Assembly (NCBI GenBank): GCA_905182985.1
Contig: CAJJDN010000012.1
Location: 131,857 to 195,856, forward strand
Length of the DNA stretch: 64,000 nucleotides
Direction: 5' to 3'
Source: Paramecium sonneborni
Lineage: Eukaryota > Ciliophora > Oligohymenophorea > Peniculida > Parameciidae
Position numbers and translations under genes: made by a program
The notes under the pieces: generated by a model
Database searches by the model: none
What the model saw: the letters and a program-made list of their open reading frames with translations, nothing else
What the model was told of the DNA's origin: nothing
Part shown: piece by piece, positions 25,407 to 36,614 of the stretch
How the letters are laid out: each line of letters starts with the position of its first letter
Numbering within the stretch: position 1 is the first letter of the stretch

Positions 25407-26832
25407 GTAAAAAAATTGAATGGATATCTTTTTAGAGTTTGTTTTAAAATTTTACAAGAATACACTAATTAGAATAAAAAAATAGAAATATTTTCTTATA
25501 ATAATTAATTTGAACCTGATTTACAATAATATATTGATATATATTATTCTTATTAGAGATCACCGTAATTATATTAAGTTGATTGGTTTTTGGATGAATT
25601 TTAGTATAAATTAAATAGAATAACAAATGATTTAATAAATGTTATCAATTAGGTGGAACAAAGTTAAAAATTTGAAAGTATATAGTTTTTAAAAAATATC
25701 CCCTAGAAGCAATAAGATTTTTAGTATTAACCACCCAATTAATTCAGTTAACCAATATAATTAAAAAATTATTTTTAAGAATATTAAAAATAAGAATCTA
25801 ATTTTGAGTCAAATAAATTTTAATAATAAGAGGATTAAAATAATATACCTTTAAAAAATTATAAGAACATTTAAAAATAGCAATAATTTTATCCAAAAGA
25901 AGAATCTTCATCATAATAACAATAATAGTAATAAGTACAATCTTAATAGCCATTTTAAGAGGAATAATAACATGAATAAAAATAATATATTGCGTATATT
26001 CCTAAAACTGAGATAAATACTGACGATGATAGAATATAATTTTAATTACCTTCAGAAACTACTTAAAACTATAAAAAAAATAATTTTAGAGATAGATTTG
26101 ATAAATACGAAAATCAGAATAAAATACGAGATAATATGAAAGATTATGATTTATATGAAATTAAACCAAAGTCAAGATAGTAATAGGAAGAAATATATGA
26201 AATTAAAGAGAATACAGAAAAAAAAAACCAATAAAGAGAAGAAGATGTAAAAAAAAAATAAAACGACGAAATAAAAGAAGATCAAGTTTACTAGAAAATG
26301 AATATAGTTGGCAAGAAGTTTGATATAACGAATTCAGATAAACACTTAAAATATTCATCCAGATTTACACAATTCTCTTGTATTTAATAAGGAGTTGCCT
26401 TAGTTGAAGGAGCATTTACATTGAATGATAATGCAAAAGTAAAATTTGTATTTACAGAGAGACTTGATAAAGCTCTGGTAAAAATTATAATTATTATAGA
26501 CAGCTTCATTTGGAATTTAAAATGTAGATAATTAAGGGAAAAAAATAGGTACTTTGAATTTTTGTATGGATTAATCTGGATGTATGATATAATAATTATG
26601 TTAGATTTATATTAAACTGAAGGATCAAGGTAAGGATCAATAAAGATAGATTTAAATGAAGAGTTTATATTATCATACACAGCAGAGAAAAGAGTATTAA
26701 TGTTTAGAAAATAGGATATCTATGTAAAATTTCATTTTCATTTAGGAATATATTCATCTTGAGGGGAGTATATCGGGATGTTTTAAATTTTATGTTAAGT
26801 TATATGGATTACAAGTTTAGATAATAAAATGA
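25102..26832 (+). CDS. Cys/His N-terminus, coiled coil and SPRY-like C-terminus (paralogue B)
   Basis: The start at 25102 gives MQKKVVIQEITQRI, and introns of 29, 22, 20 and 22 nt leave 545 residues in one frame. The N-terminus has CIEKDCKMNRVITNW and GHYNSQHKVYTL, a Cys/His cluster like a B-box. A coiled coil (MEENITKLIKLQEQQISERI) and a 250-residue Gln/Asn/Lys-rich linker follow. The C-terminal beta-rich domain holds GVALVEGAFTLNDNAKV, GTLNFCMDQSG, LSYTAEKRVLMFRKQD and GCFKFYVKLYGLQV. The layout recalls TRIM-type proteins without the RING. A truncated copy of the start at 23723-24027 is an assembly artefact. Function unknown; protein binding through the C-terminal domain is inferred. Confidence 0.7.
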
Positions 26833-27304
26833 ATATCTATACCAGCAATAATAAAAAAATTATTATGAATAATCGATTAAGTAAATTCGAACTGTCTGAA
26901 ATTCGAAAAAATTCAAGATAATTTTGGTAGTAATTAAATTATATTTCTTTTTTAATAAATTTGTGAGATTTATCTAAGTATTTAAGTAAAAGAAAATCAG
27001 AATTTCTCGGAGATATATGTTAAAAATTATTTTTTTAATTTAATTAATTTAAAAAATGGATTTATTATTTTTTCATTTGATAAATCCTAATTTTAAAAAG
27101 TTCACTAATCATTATATTATTGAAATATGAAATTCCTAATTAGAGTTGACTTTAATTAATGAAATAGAAGAGTGAAAAAGATTTTGAAATTTATAAATAA
27201 AAATTGTAGTTGATATTGAAAATTTTTATAGTTTTTTAAGATTTTTCTAAAAGATTGAAAGCTTTAAAATAATTTATTTACATATATAAAATTAAAATAA
27301 TAAG
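26833..27304. other. Intergenic AT-rich stretch
   Basis: Between two genes on the plus strand. No coding frame recognised. Confidence 0.5.
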
Positions 27305-28543
27305 ATGGGTAATTGTTGTGCAAATACTACTCAAGATAAGGAATTTTTGACAGGAATATAAGCTCCAATTTAAATAAAAAATGAAGATATAGAGATAGGA
27401 ATACAAACAAAAAGAAAAGAATCAAATGAAACTCCAAGTTCGCCAATTAGATCAGAGAAAATTGATGTAAGTTTTAAGATTAAAATATAGCACAGGAAGA
27501 GAACTATGGAAGCATTAAGAGTTATAGGGGAGTATTGATTAATAATGCTAATGTACATATACATTCTTTTAATAAGAAAGATTTTTGATACATAAAATTC
27601 ACTTGCTTTATAGATATTTAAGTCTTTAGGTAATAATAGTATAGAATTTAAGGTCCTTTTCCATTTGCAATATTAAAAGATCAAACACTTACTTATATAG
27701 GTCCAGTATAAATTGATGATGGGTATATTTGTATTTGTAATAAGAATGATTTACTAAGGATAATGGTATGATGGAAAGAGACATGGATTTGGGAAATAAC
27801 TATATTCATTAGGATCAATATATGAAGGGGAGTGGAATAATGATTAATAATAAGGATATGGAAGAATGGTTTTACCAAATGGAGATTTGTAAATAAAATA
27901 CATATGAATTAAAAAGTTATGAAGGTTAATGGATTAATGATAAGGCTTGGGGAATTGGAAAATATGTTACTATTGATGGAACTTCATATTATGGAGATTG
28001 GGTTGAAGATAAATAGCATGGAGTAATATATTAAATCATAATGAGAAAGGAATTGAATAATGGATTAATGGATAAAGATATGAAGGAACTTATAAATATG
28101 GATAAAAAACAGGTTATGGTATATTTGAATGGCCAGATGGTTCTAAATATGAAGGTGAATTATTAGATGGAATGCCTCATGGGAATGGAGAGTATTGTTG
28201 GAAAGATGGAAAAAAAGTAATTATTCATATATTCATTCATTAGTATAAAGGATAATGGATGTTTAATCAAATGAATGGATAAGGAATTTATACATGGCCT
28301 GATGGAAAGATTTATTAAGGAAATGTAATTCAATTCTATTTATTTTAGTTTGAAAAAGATTAAAGAAATGGATATGGAGAATTAAATTGGTCTGATGGAA
28401 GAATTTATAAAGGAAATTGGAAAAATGGAATATAAAATGGAGAAGGCACCTTCATTTATAATAATAAAATTAGAAAAGGTGTTTGGTTAAATGGATAACC
28501 TATCAAATGGGGAAAGAGTGAATTATTATCATTATAATAATGA
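27305..28543 (+). CDS. N-myristoylated MORN-repeat protein, with homopolymer frame breaks
   Basis: The N-terminus MGNCCANT is a classic myristoylation/palmitoylation signal, implying attachment to a membrane. From about 27700 to the TGA at 28541 there are at least seven MORN repeats (YQGQWYDGKRHGFG, YEGEWNNDQQQGYG, YEGQWINDKAWGIG, YEGTYKYGQKTGYG, YEGELLDGMPHGNG and more). Introns of 24, 22, 28, 23, 27 and 24 nt are supported by repeat register. Between 27535 and 27650 the protein (LINNANVHIHSFNKKDF, SLGNNSIEF, GPFPFAILKD) needs three single-base corrections, at GGGG, TTTTT and AA. The total length is off by exactly the net change required. Established: MORN proteins are membrane or cytoskeletal scaffolds. 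Confidence 0.8.
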
Positions 28544-28773
28544 AATACTCAGATGTTTCAAATTGATTTATTCTCCATTTAAATATTATTTCATTATTTA
28601 TTTATAAATCTATATACATCTATATATTATTATTATGTATTTTAATAGCTCAAATTCTAATTGAGGCAATCAATCAAATTTACATCAAAAATAATATTAC
28701 ACTTTTTATAAAGTTAAACTTATAATGAATAACTAAAAAATTTAAATCTCAAATTAACAATTATGATTATTTA

Positions 28774-29930
28774 TCATTAATCATCATCTGTATATAAAGC
28801 TAATCTTGAGTTAGTAAATTTCATAGCATACAACCAATATGATAAATGTTAAGTAACATAAACAGCATTTTTTAATTTTTCATCTGGACTACCAAATATT
28901 CTAAAAGTTTTTTCAACATGACCCAATTTAGGGAAATTCGATGGTAAAAATGACAAAATAAAATCATTTGTTATTAATAAGATGTGTTCACCATTTTATT
29001 CTTCACAATATACTGCATTCATATTTTAGTCTTGTTACTTAATGTATCCATACCTTGTTTAACTAAAGATTAAGTTTTTTTATCAGTATCTCCTTGCTGA
29101 TATTATTCTTATTCATAATTTTAGAGTGCCTGATAACCCATATCATTGAGTGCCATTTAAAACAATACAATAAATGTAGCCATCTAAATAGAAAGTATTA
29201 AAATACTTCCTTATAAGCTTCTTCAGTCAATAATGGTCCAATAGCCACAAGAAAATAGGCTAAGATTTTACTTATTTAAGTTTTTTTAATATTTTTATCT
29301 TTATCTATTTCTTCTTTATTAAGTGGATCTTGATCTGGATTTTTTAGCTATTTAAATAATACCGCAATTTTTTACTCTTTCATTTGTAATATCTTTAATA
29401 TGATTATAGATAGAGTGATAATCATGAGAATTACTAAAATAATCTTTAGGGAAGTTATTTAATAGATAGGCTTATTTTTCTTCTTCTTTTTCATATTTAA
29501 TGACCTTGAAATTGATAACAAAGTATTACAGATCTAAAATTGGCAATACTATCTAAAAATAATAGGACTTGTTCAATAGTTTCATCAGGTTCATTATTAC
29601 TGATTGATCTTTCATCATCTGATTTCCCTTCCTTGAGATCATTTTCATCTAACTTGAAAAATTAAATTGATAAATACTCTCTTAGGTCTGCCTCTATTTG
29701 CTTTAGGATTCATATTATTAGGTTGAGTAGTACCTTAAGGTGGACTTCCTTGATGTTTTTGTCTCTATATATAAGTTGTTATACTTCAAATGTGTATATA
29801 GTGCGGGGTAACTTAAATAGCTCTTCCCACATCCACATGTATAATCCCTACTACTTTGATCATTCCTTCTCCTTCTCGCTCTTGCTTAAACTGATGCATC
29901 ATCTTTATTTATCGAATTAACTGGATCCAT
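28774..29930 (-). CDS. C2H2 zinc finger and AT-hook protein
   Basis: Six introns of 22, 25, 25, 28, 23 and 26 nt leave 335 residues. Near the N-terminus one C2H2 finger is complete after splicing: YTCGCGKSYLSYPALYTHLKQKH (Cys-x-Cys, then His-x4-His). It is followed by RGRPKR, an AT-hook-like DNA-binding motif. The remaining 250 residues are a folded helical region with no recognised domain (HVEKTFRIFG, SYWLYAMKFTN near the end). A nuclear DNA-binding role is inferred. It is divergent from the next gene with 47 bp between the start codons. Confidence 0.7.
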
Positions 29931-29977
29931 TTTAACTTATTCTTATTAATGCATTCATATTTATAAATAATTCCTTA

Positions 29978-30877
29978 ATGAACAACAGACCGAAGTTATA
30001 TTAGACTTAAGAACCAGTTGATGATTTACTCTATTCATAATGCACTAGTTAATCAATGACGATAATACGACCTAGTGATTAAATTAAATTGTTGCTATAG
30101 CCTTGCTTACTCAATTCTAACAAAAATTAAACAGAATAAGACGAATATACTGATTCACTCAATTAGTACACGAAACCTAAAATCATTAATAAATAACAAG
30201 AAAATCAATTAGCAAAACAAGTTGAATACTTGAAAGATAAAATGCTAAGACAGTAATAAGAGTTTTCAAAAAAGGAAATACAATTTTAAGATCTCCTTAA
30301 TCAAATCTAACTTGAACATGAAAAACTTATGAAACTAGCTAAATAAAAATATGATATCGCTATAGAAGGGTTCAAAAAACAGTTAAAGTAAAAGGATGAA
30401 ATAATTTATGATCTTAATATTAAATTAAGAAACCAAAAATAATTAAAACAAAAAAGTGAAAAGAATTTATTGCCTTTGCATTCTAAAAAATGTTCTTTAG
30501 TTGGAGGGGATGAATTAGATTCAGAAGCAGCATGTACTTTTAGAACTCTCAACATTCCTACTAGAACTTCAACATCTTAACCTCACAACGATGATTAACT
30601 TTTGAGTTTATATAGAAACGAAATAGATAAATTGAAATACTAAACTTTAGAGTTTGCCTAAAAATTTGAAAATGAAAAGTAAACAATTAAGGATGAGATT
30701 TGTTTATTGAAAAATTAAAAATAACTACTATAAAGTTTGTTATCTACAAAATAGTCTCCATAGTCAGAGCGAAAATTAGCAAGATCAGAAGGGAAAGCGT
30801 TTACTAAACAAGGAAAACATCATAATTCATCTACGTCAATGCCAAAATGTTCAAGTAGATAATAACTTAATGTTTGA
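29978..30877 (+). CDS. Coiled-coil protein of unknown function
   Basis: One intronless frame of 299 residues. Residues about 80-165 form a coiled coil (QLAKQVEYLKDKMLRQQQEF, KQLKQKDEIIYDLNIKLRNQ), and a second shorter one lies at about 215-260. Between and after them the sequence is Ser/Thr-rich and polar. No domain recognised. Confidence 0.65.
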
Positions 30878-31005
30878 TTGCAAGAGAAAGTGATTACTAT
30901 AAAATATGAATATAAGAAATATATTGAAAATAGAGTTTGTTTATATAAAAACAGAGAAATATTTAGAAATATGATTGTAATAATTGATTTATTTATTTAT
31001 TAATA

Positions 31006-32127
31006 TCAAACCTAGATGTTTGAGAAATCAACACTTTAAACAAGAGCTAAAGCTTATTCACTGACACCTAATTCTCTGGTGAATTCATTCTTAGTGTTGG
31101 TATAAATATCAGTTTCTTCAGCATAAGTGTTATTTTCTAATTCTAATTCAGCAGTGTATTATTTTTGATCAGCTGCTCTTTAATCTCTGAATTCAACCAT
31201 AGAGTCAATTTTTTCTAAAAATAATAATAAATAAATTACCATTGGTAGCAGTCAAATCTACAGTTGCTCTATCAATTTGTCTTCCGAATTCTGAATATTC
31301 AGTATCTAATTATTCAAGATAAGCCTCATTATCTAGAACATCTTAAGCTTCTTATGCTGTTAAATCATTAATTTAATCAACAACAGCATTTCTGAAATCA
31401 TTAAGAGCATCAACAATAGATTTCAAGACATCTTGATTTGAAAAGTTTTAATTGGAAGCTAAAGCAATAAGAGCTTTAATCATTGGTGCCATTCTAGATC
31501 TTGATCTCAATTTATTTTCAATGTTTTTCAATGTATTTTAAAATCTTTTGATTTATAATAATGATGGATTAGTCAATGAAGCAAGAAGTGAAAGTGCATC
31601 ATCAACAGAAGCTGTTGCATCATTTAATTCTGCAACTTAAGCTTCAAATGCTTCATGTTCTTATTCTCTGACTAAGACTGCTTCATCATAGTTTTTTCTA
31701 TTTTCTTCTTAATATCCAATAACGGTATCAATTTTGCTTTAGATTTAAGCTCTTCTTGGATATAATAAATTATCAAGTGTGTCTTATGTATTATTAACAT
31801 CTAAAAATACATTTTTTAAATACCAATAACTGCATCTTGGATATCTTATTCAAGTGAGACAACAAGTGCATTATGTTCATTTGTTCTCACTTAGAAATTG
31901 AATTCTAATGTTTCTAATTCTTCTTCTAAGTCATTGATCAATTCTTCAATAGCATCGATTAACTCTTGAACTGGTCCACCTGCCATTGAGTGCAACTCGA
32001 CCAAATGAAGTAATGCTTTTCCATATGTACTTTTAGCTAAATCTGCTTACACTTTAGCCATGTTTCTCTCTTAAACTCTGACTGTAAAAGCTACAGCTAT
32101 CAAGGCAATCAAGATTAAGGATTTCAT
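31006..32127 (-). CDS. Trichocyst matrix protein (TMP) precursor
   Basis: Two introns (23 and 25 nt) leave 357 residues. The N-terminus MKSLILIALIAVAFTV is a signal peptide. The mature part is an acidic coiled-coil protein rich in Ala, Asp, Glu, Leu and Asn with the family's repeated heptads (VQELIDAIEELINDLEEELE; ATVDLTATNEKIDSMVEFRD) and very few Cys, as in Paramecium T1/T2/T4-type TMPs. Established: TMP precursors are proteolytically processed and crystallise in trichocysts, the exocytotic organelles; expansion follows calcium influx. Codon use is the most GC-rich and CAA-poor-looking of the window, as expected for a highly expressed gene. Confidence 0.88.
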
Positions 32128-32181
32128 TATTTTAATATTAATTAAATAAAAACGACTTTATATAATATCAATCCCCAACTA

Positions 32182-32975
32182 TCAATCACTATAAATTTCT
32201 GGAGTTTCAGGAGCCAAAAATTCAGAATTTTAATATATTACTCTTCTTCTTTGCACTTTCTCTAATTTTTAATAAACCTCTTCATCAAATTATCTTTACT
32301 TAATTATTTCACTCTATATATGTCTTTTTTGTCTATTATCATTTTCACGCTTCACTCACATAAATAACACTTTATTACCTTATATTTATGATTTATTCCA
32401 TCCTTTATTGTTCTCATTGATAATGATGGTCTATTTATTACATTTTATTTTAACTAATCCTTTGTTATCTCCTAAAATTATATTAATTAACATTGTTAAT
32501 CAACTGATTTTCTTTGAAATATTGAAGATTATCTCTTTACAATCTATGTTGTTGCATTCTATCCTTATATCATTTGTTAACACACTTATTATGATTCTTA
32601 AATTGAATCTTTTTTTATTTGCTCTTACTCCTTAAAATTCTAAAATCCTTAACGTTTCTCTGAGGAAATCTTATTTGTTTATTTTATAGAATCTAAATAT
32701 CCCATACATTTTAACATATTTTTCTCTTTACAAAATTTAAACATATATGAAATGAATTAATTGTTTGTACATTCACATTTCTCTATCAATTAAAGAAAAA
32801 AACTATCTCCTTCAATTTCAAAATCTTTTTTTTAGGTTTATAGTAATAAAAACACTTTAAATAGATCTGTTTCATATTTTTACTTATAATCGATTTGAAG
32901 TGTTTCAAAATATTTTTTGCACTCAAAATATGCTAAAATACATAAAATGCGCAAAAATGTTTATAACTTGTACAT
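32182..32975 (-). CDS. Unknown basic protein, 5' end uncertain
   Basis: The minus frame from ATG 32975 to TGA 32182 with one 29-nt intron gives 254 residues. The N-terminal half is hydrophobic and helical (FLRILCILAYFECKKYFETL, FKVFLLLQTQKKDFEIEGD). The C-terminal half is Gln/Lys/Arg-rich (VKRQSSIFQRKSVDQQ, KRENDNRQKRH). The frame is open to about 33060, and other frames upstream are also TGA-free, so the start may be further upstream. No family recognised. Confidence 0.45.
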
Positions 32976-33649
32976 ATCGATCTAATTAAATATAGACTAT
33001 GTACTGGGTCTAAATTAACAAATGCCCAAGCTTAAAAATAAGAGGGTTCATTTTTTCTCAAATTGCACGATTTTATTTATTTAAATTCAATTATGTACTT
33101 TTCAGAAATTATTTCTGGAAATAACATAAATCCTTCTTAGGTTTTTAATTTAGAAGCTAAACCAAAGGATAATATTTTAAGTTCGCTCAAAATGTCAATT
33201 ATTTTGAAAATTCTCTATGATCTTTATTAAGATATTAAATCTACTTATCCATATTTCTATCTTCTTCAGCAACTTTATTTAGTTAATCATGAACATATTA
33301 TGGAAAGGTATCTTATAAGTAATTTTTGTTACAAAGACTCATATTTAAAATATTAATCTAAAAATTACACAATTAATCCAAACACAAAATTACTTAAATT
33401 CTGGTATAAATAATTTATTTTTATAAAGAATGTATAAATATGAATAAAGAGATATTTAAATAACTTTTGTAAAATGTCATGATTTAAGATTCTTTCTTTA
33501 AGTTAAGAAAAGAAGCAAAAATTTGTTGGATTTCACAAACTCAAATTTGAATAAAGTATCATATGATTAAAGAATATTATTGATAATCTAATACTATTTT
33601 ATACTCTTAAATCAAAAATTATTAAAATTAAAAATTGAAAAATTAAATT
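32976..33649. other. Possible minus-strand 5' exons, then AT-rich intergenic sequence
   Basis: About 33240-33340 on the minus strand reads KVAEEDRNMDKQIQYLN and could be an exon of the preceding gene, but the exon links are unclear. The right part is the promoter region of the GCP4 gene. Confidence 0.3.
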
Positions 33650-36026
33650 ATGCTTCACGACTTATTATTTTCTTTGTTAGGTAAACCAGGATCTTTTGTC
33701 AAATAATTTGATAACTCACCATTTTATATTGATGAATCTTTGAATCTTTTTTCGAAACCTGAAATAGTTTAATTGAATCAAATTGTGAATTTGGGTTATC
33801 ATTATTAGCAAATAGATAATTTTTTGTAAAACCAAGATGAGAAAAGCAGCTATATTAAAGTAAACCTGCAATTAAATGTATTAGGCTTTAGTATATGGAA
33901 TAGATAATAGTTTGAATGAATATAGATAAACAATATTGACTTTAGAATAAGAGTATTTGAATGAAAAAATGTTCATAGTATCTCAATTAAATGTGAGATT
34001 ATAAGCATTTTATTAAATCTTATTGAATTTGCATACATCCATTAACATTATATAGTAACACAATATGCGCGGGGGATAAATATTAGATTATCTTTATGAA
34101 AGAACATTGACAGGTAATGATAAGCTTTAAATAATTTATTAAAACATTTTATCAGCTTGTTATGAGGTATTATTTCAATAATTATCCTCTTGGTTGTAGT
34201 ATGGTTAAATATTAGACACTTCAGATGAATTTTTTATATAAAGAATAGATGAGAAAAAGAAAACTGATTAACATGAATACAATTGGGATACATCATTTAC
34301 TTTAAATATTTAAATGTTACCATTACATTTTGTTACTTTATAAATGGCAGATAAAATATTATTTATTGGAAAAGCGGTGAAAGTTTTAAAAGGGTAATAA
34401 GAATTATTCATTAATGAACATTAATAATTAATAAGGGAAATAGAAGTTTATGATTCATTTACATTTAATCGAATTATTGATTAATTGTAAAAACAAGTAG
34501 GTGAATAATTAGTTTAAGTGATAGTTAATAAATAAGAATTATTTAGTCATTTAAAAAACTTTTATTTATTTATTCTTCTTAATAATGGTAATTTTATATA
34601 ATAATTCTTATCTGATTGTTAATCAATTTTACAATTACCATAGACATAATAGGCTTTGTAAGAATTAAATTTTAATTTACATAAAATGGATTATGATCAG
34701 ACAGAGAAAATGGAAATGTTTATTTACAATAATGGTTTTGAATATAAAACATTTTAATCTTTAAATAATTTATAGATAAAGAATAATGTTATTTAGACAA
34801 TAAATATTTTAAGAATGGGACCTGCTAGAGGTCCTGAAGATTGGAGTGGAGTATTTAGAGATGTTAAATAATCTATAGAGAATGGATTTACATTATAAAT
34901 TGTATTTAAATTTAAACAATAATTATAAAAATCTTTAGGAGGTTATTCTATGTTATAAGTCCCATAGGATTTAAGTACTAGTTTAGTTTTATTGTTTTGT
35001 TAAGATGAAGAAAATGGTATATTTATTAGATTAAAATTGGATTAATAAAAAGTATCATCTTTATCAGTAGAATCAAAAATAAAATTTAAAGAAGAAATAA
35101 TATATAAATGGAAATTGGATAAAATAGATTTTTCTGAAGGTGATTTACATAGTTTAAAAATAAATTATTAAAATGATGAATTATCATTAATTTTAGATGA
35201 TACTTAGAGCGAAACTTAATGTAAGACTGACATTTTACCACCTTCATAATGGAAAAAGGTGGCTTTTAAATTCTAAAAATATTTTTAACTTGAATTAGGT
35301 AGATGTATGGTAGGTATTAAATAATATGGGTAAATTGTTGATTTATATACATGGAAAATGATAGGGAGTAATTTTTTAAATGATGCATCTTGGAGTGGAT
35401 TAACATTAAAATATTAAGTAGAATATCCATTATCTTTACTTATTACTCCTTCTTTATAAGAAAAATTCTAATTATTTTTTAGATATTTATTTCCTATTAG
35501 ACATGCTTAATTTGAATTATAATAAGTATGGATTAAACTTACAAAAAAATTTAAGAAAAAAGATTGTAAATATATAATGGGTATGCATACTTAATTAATG
35601 CATGTAGTAAATGCTTTTTATCATTATTTTTAAATGGATATAATTGCTGTATAATGGTCTAAAATGATATCTAGAATGTAAAATGAAATTAATTTTGAAT
35701 AAATGAGAAAAATAATGGATGAATTTGAATAATCAGTTTCTAATTAATTATTTTTAAATCTATAATAGATTGTTAAAAATATTTTTTAAATAATAAAATT
35801 TGTTCACAGATATATTGAGTAAGTAAATAGAATTGAAATGTAACATCCTTAAGTAATAAATAAAGAATGCTATAAACTGATGGTAGAATTTGATACTTAA
35901 TTTGTTGCTCTTTTTAATTTGATTTAGTTGTTAACTAAAAGTACTAATTAAACTGCCTTATTTTAATTGTTAACAAGAATTGACTACAATTCTTATTTTG
36001 ACAACAAAACAAATGAAAAATTATGA
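33650..36026 (+). CDS. GCP4: Gamma-tubulin complex component 4-like (GCP4) with internal lectin-like insert
   Basis: One 25-nt intron (33860-33884) leaves 783 residues. MLHDLLFSLLGKPGSF is the GCP4-type N-terminus. Gamma-tubulin ring protein landmarks follow: WLQYGQILDTSDEFFI, then MLPLHFVTLQMADKILFIGKAV. The C-terminal GRIP2 region reads SWSGLTLKYQVEYPLSLLITP, FRYLFPIRHAQFELQQVW and the ending LTRIDYNSYF, close to the animal GCP4 end. Between GRIP1 and GRIP2 (about 34810-35370) sits a 185-residue beta-rich insert (EDWSGVFRDV, GFTLQIVFKF, WKKVAFKFQK, LGRCMVGIKQYG) like a LamG/ConA lectin fold. Established: GCP4 is part of the gamma-tubulin ring complex, which nucleates microtubules at basal bodies. 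Confidence 0.88.
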
Positions 36027-36068
36027 AGCTTTATATAGTTTATATATATTTATATAAAAATAATTAAA

Positions 36069-36614
36069 ATGATTCGTCTCACACACAGTAAATCAGTAGC
36101 ATGTTTTTCTGGAGCCTTGTGGGGACCAATTCATGAAAGACCTATAGTAGATAGAGTTATGTCAACATCATAATGGCCAGTCCCATATTATTAAAGAATT
36201 TTCAAAGCTTATCCAGTTAGATGTATATATTAGATTAAAATAAGAAAATAAATAAACATGGGCAATGAATTTAGCTGGAGCTGAAATTCATGATATCAAT
36301 TGGTATTGCGCTAAATAAGCTTTGAGTAGAACATTAAAGGGAAGATAAGCTGTTGAATATGTAGAAAATAATATTCCAACACAAAGTATTTCTCATTATT
36401 TTATCTAAGGTTATATTGTCATTCAAAAAGATGTTTCTAGAATGGCAAAAGCATATGTAAGTGATTTAAGTCTTTTCCTTAGTGTGGCAAATAAAGAAAG
36501 CAAAGTCATTTTAGATTCAATCGAATTGATATGAGAAATTGTCAAAATATAAAATATCCTATTAATATGCATTAATAAGCAATATCTTTCTCAGTAATTC
36601 AAAAATTTCTATGA
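36069..36614 (+). CDS. Small basic, probably mitochondrial protein
   Basis: Introns of 22 nt (36223-36244) and 26 nt (36457-36482, GTAAGTG...CCTTAG) leave 165 residues. The N-terminus MIRLTHSKSVACFSGALWGP looks like a mitochondrial targeting peptide (Arg, Ser, no acidic residues). The body is aromatic and basic (QWPVPYYQRIFKAYPVR, TWAMNLAGAEIHDINWYCAK). If the second intron is retained the frame stays open and ends at 36534; the splice sites are very good, so I prefer splicing. No family recognised; a ciliate-specific respiratory or ribosomal subunit is a guess. Confidence 0.55.
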
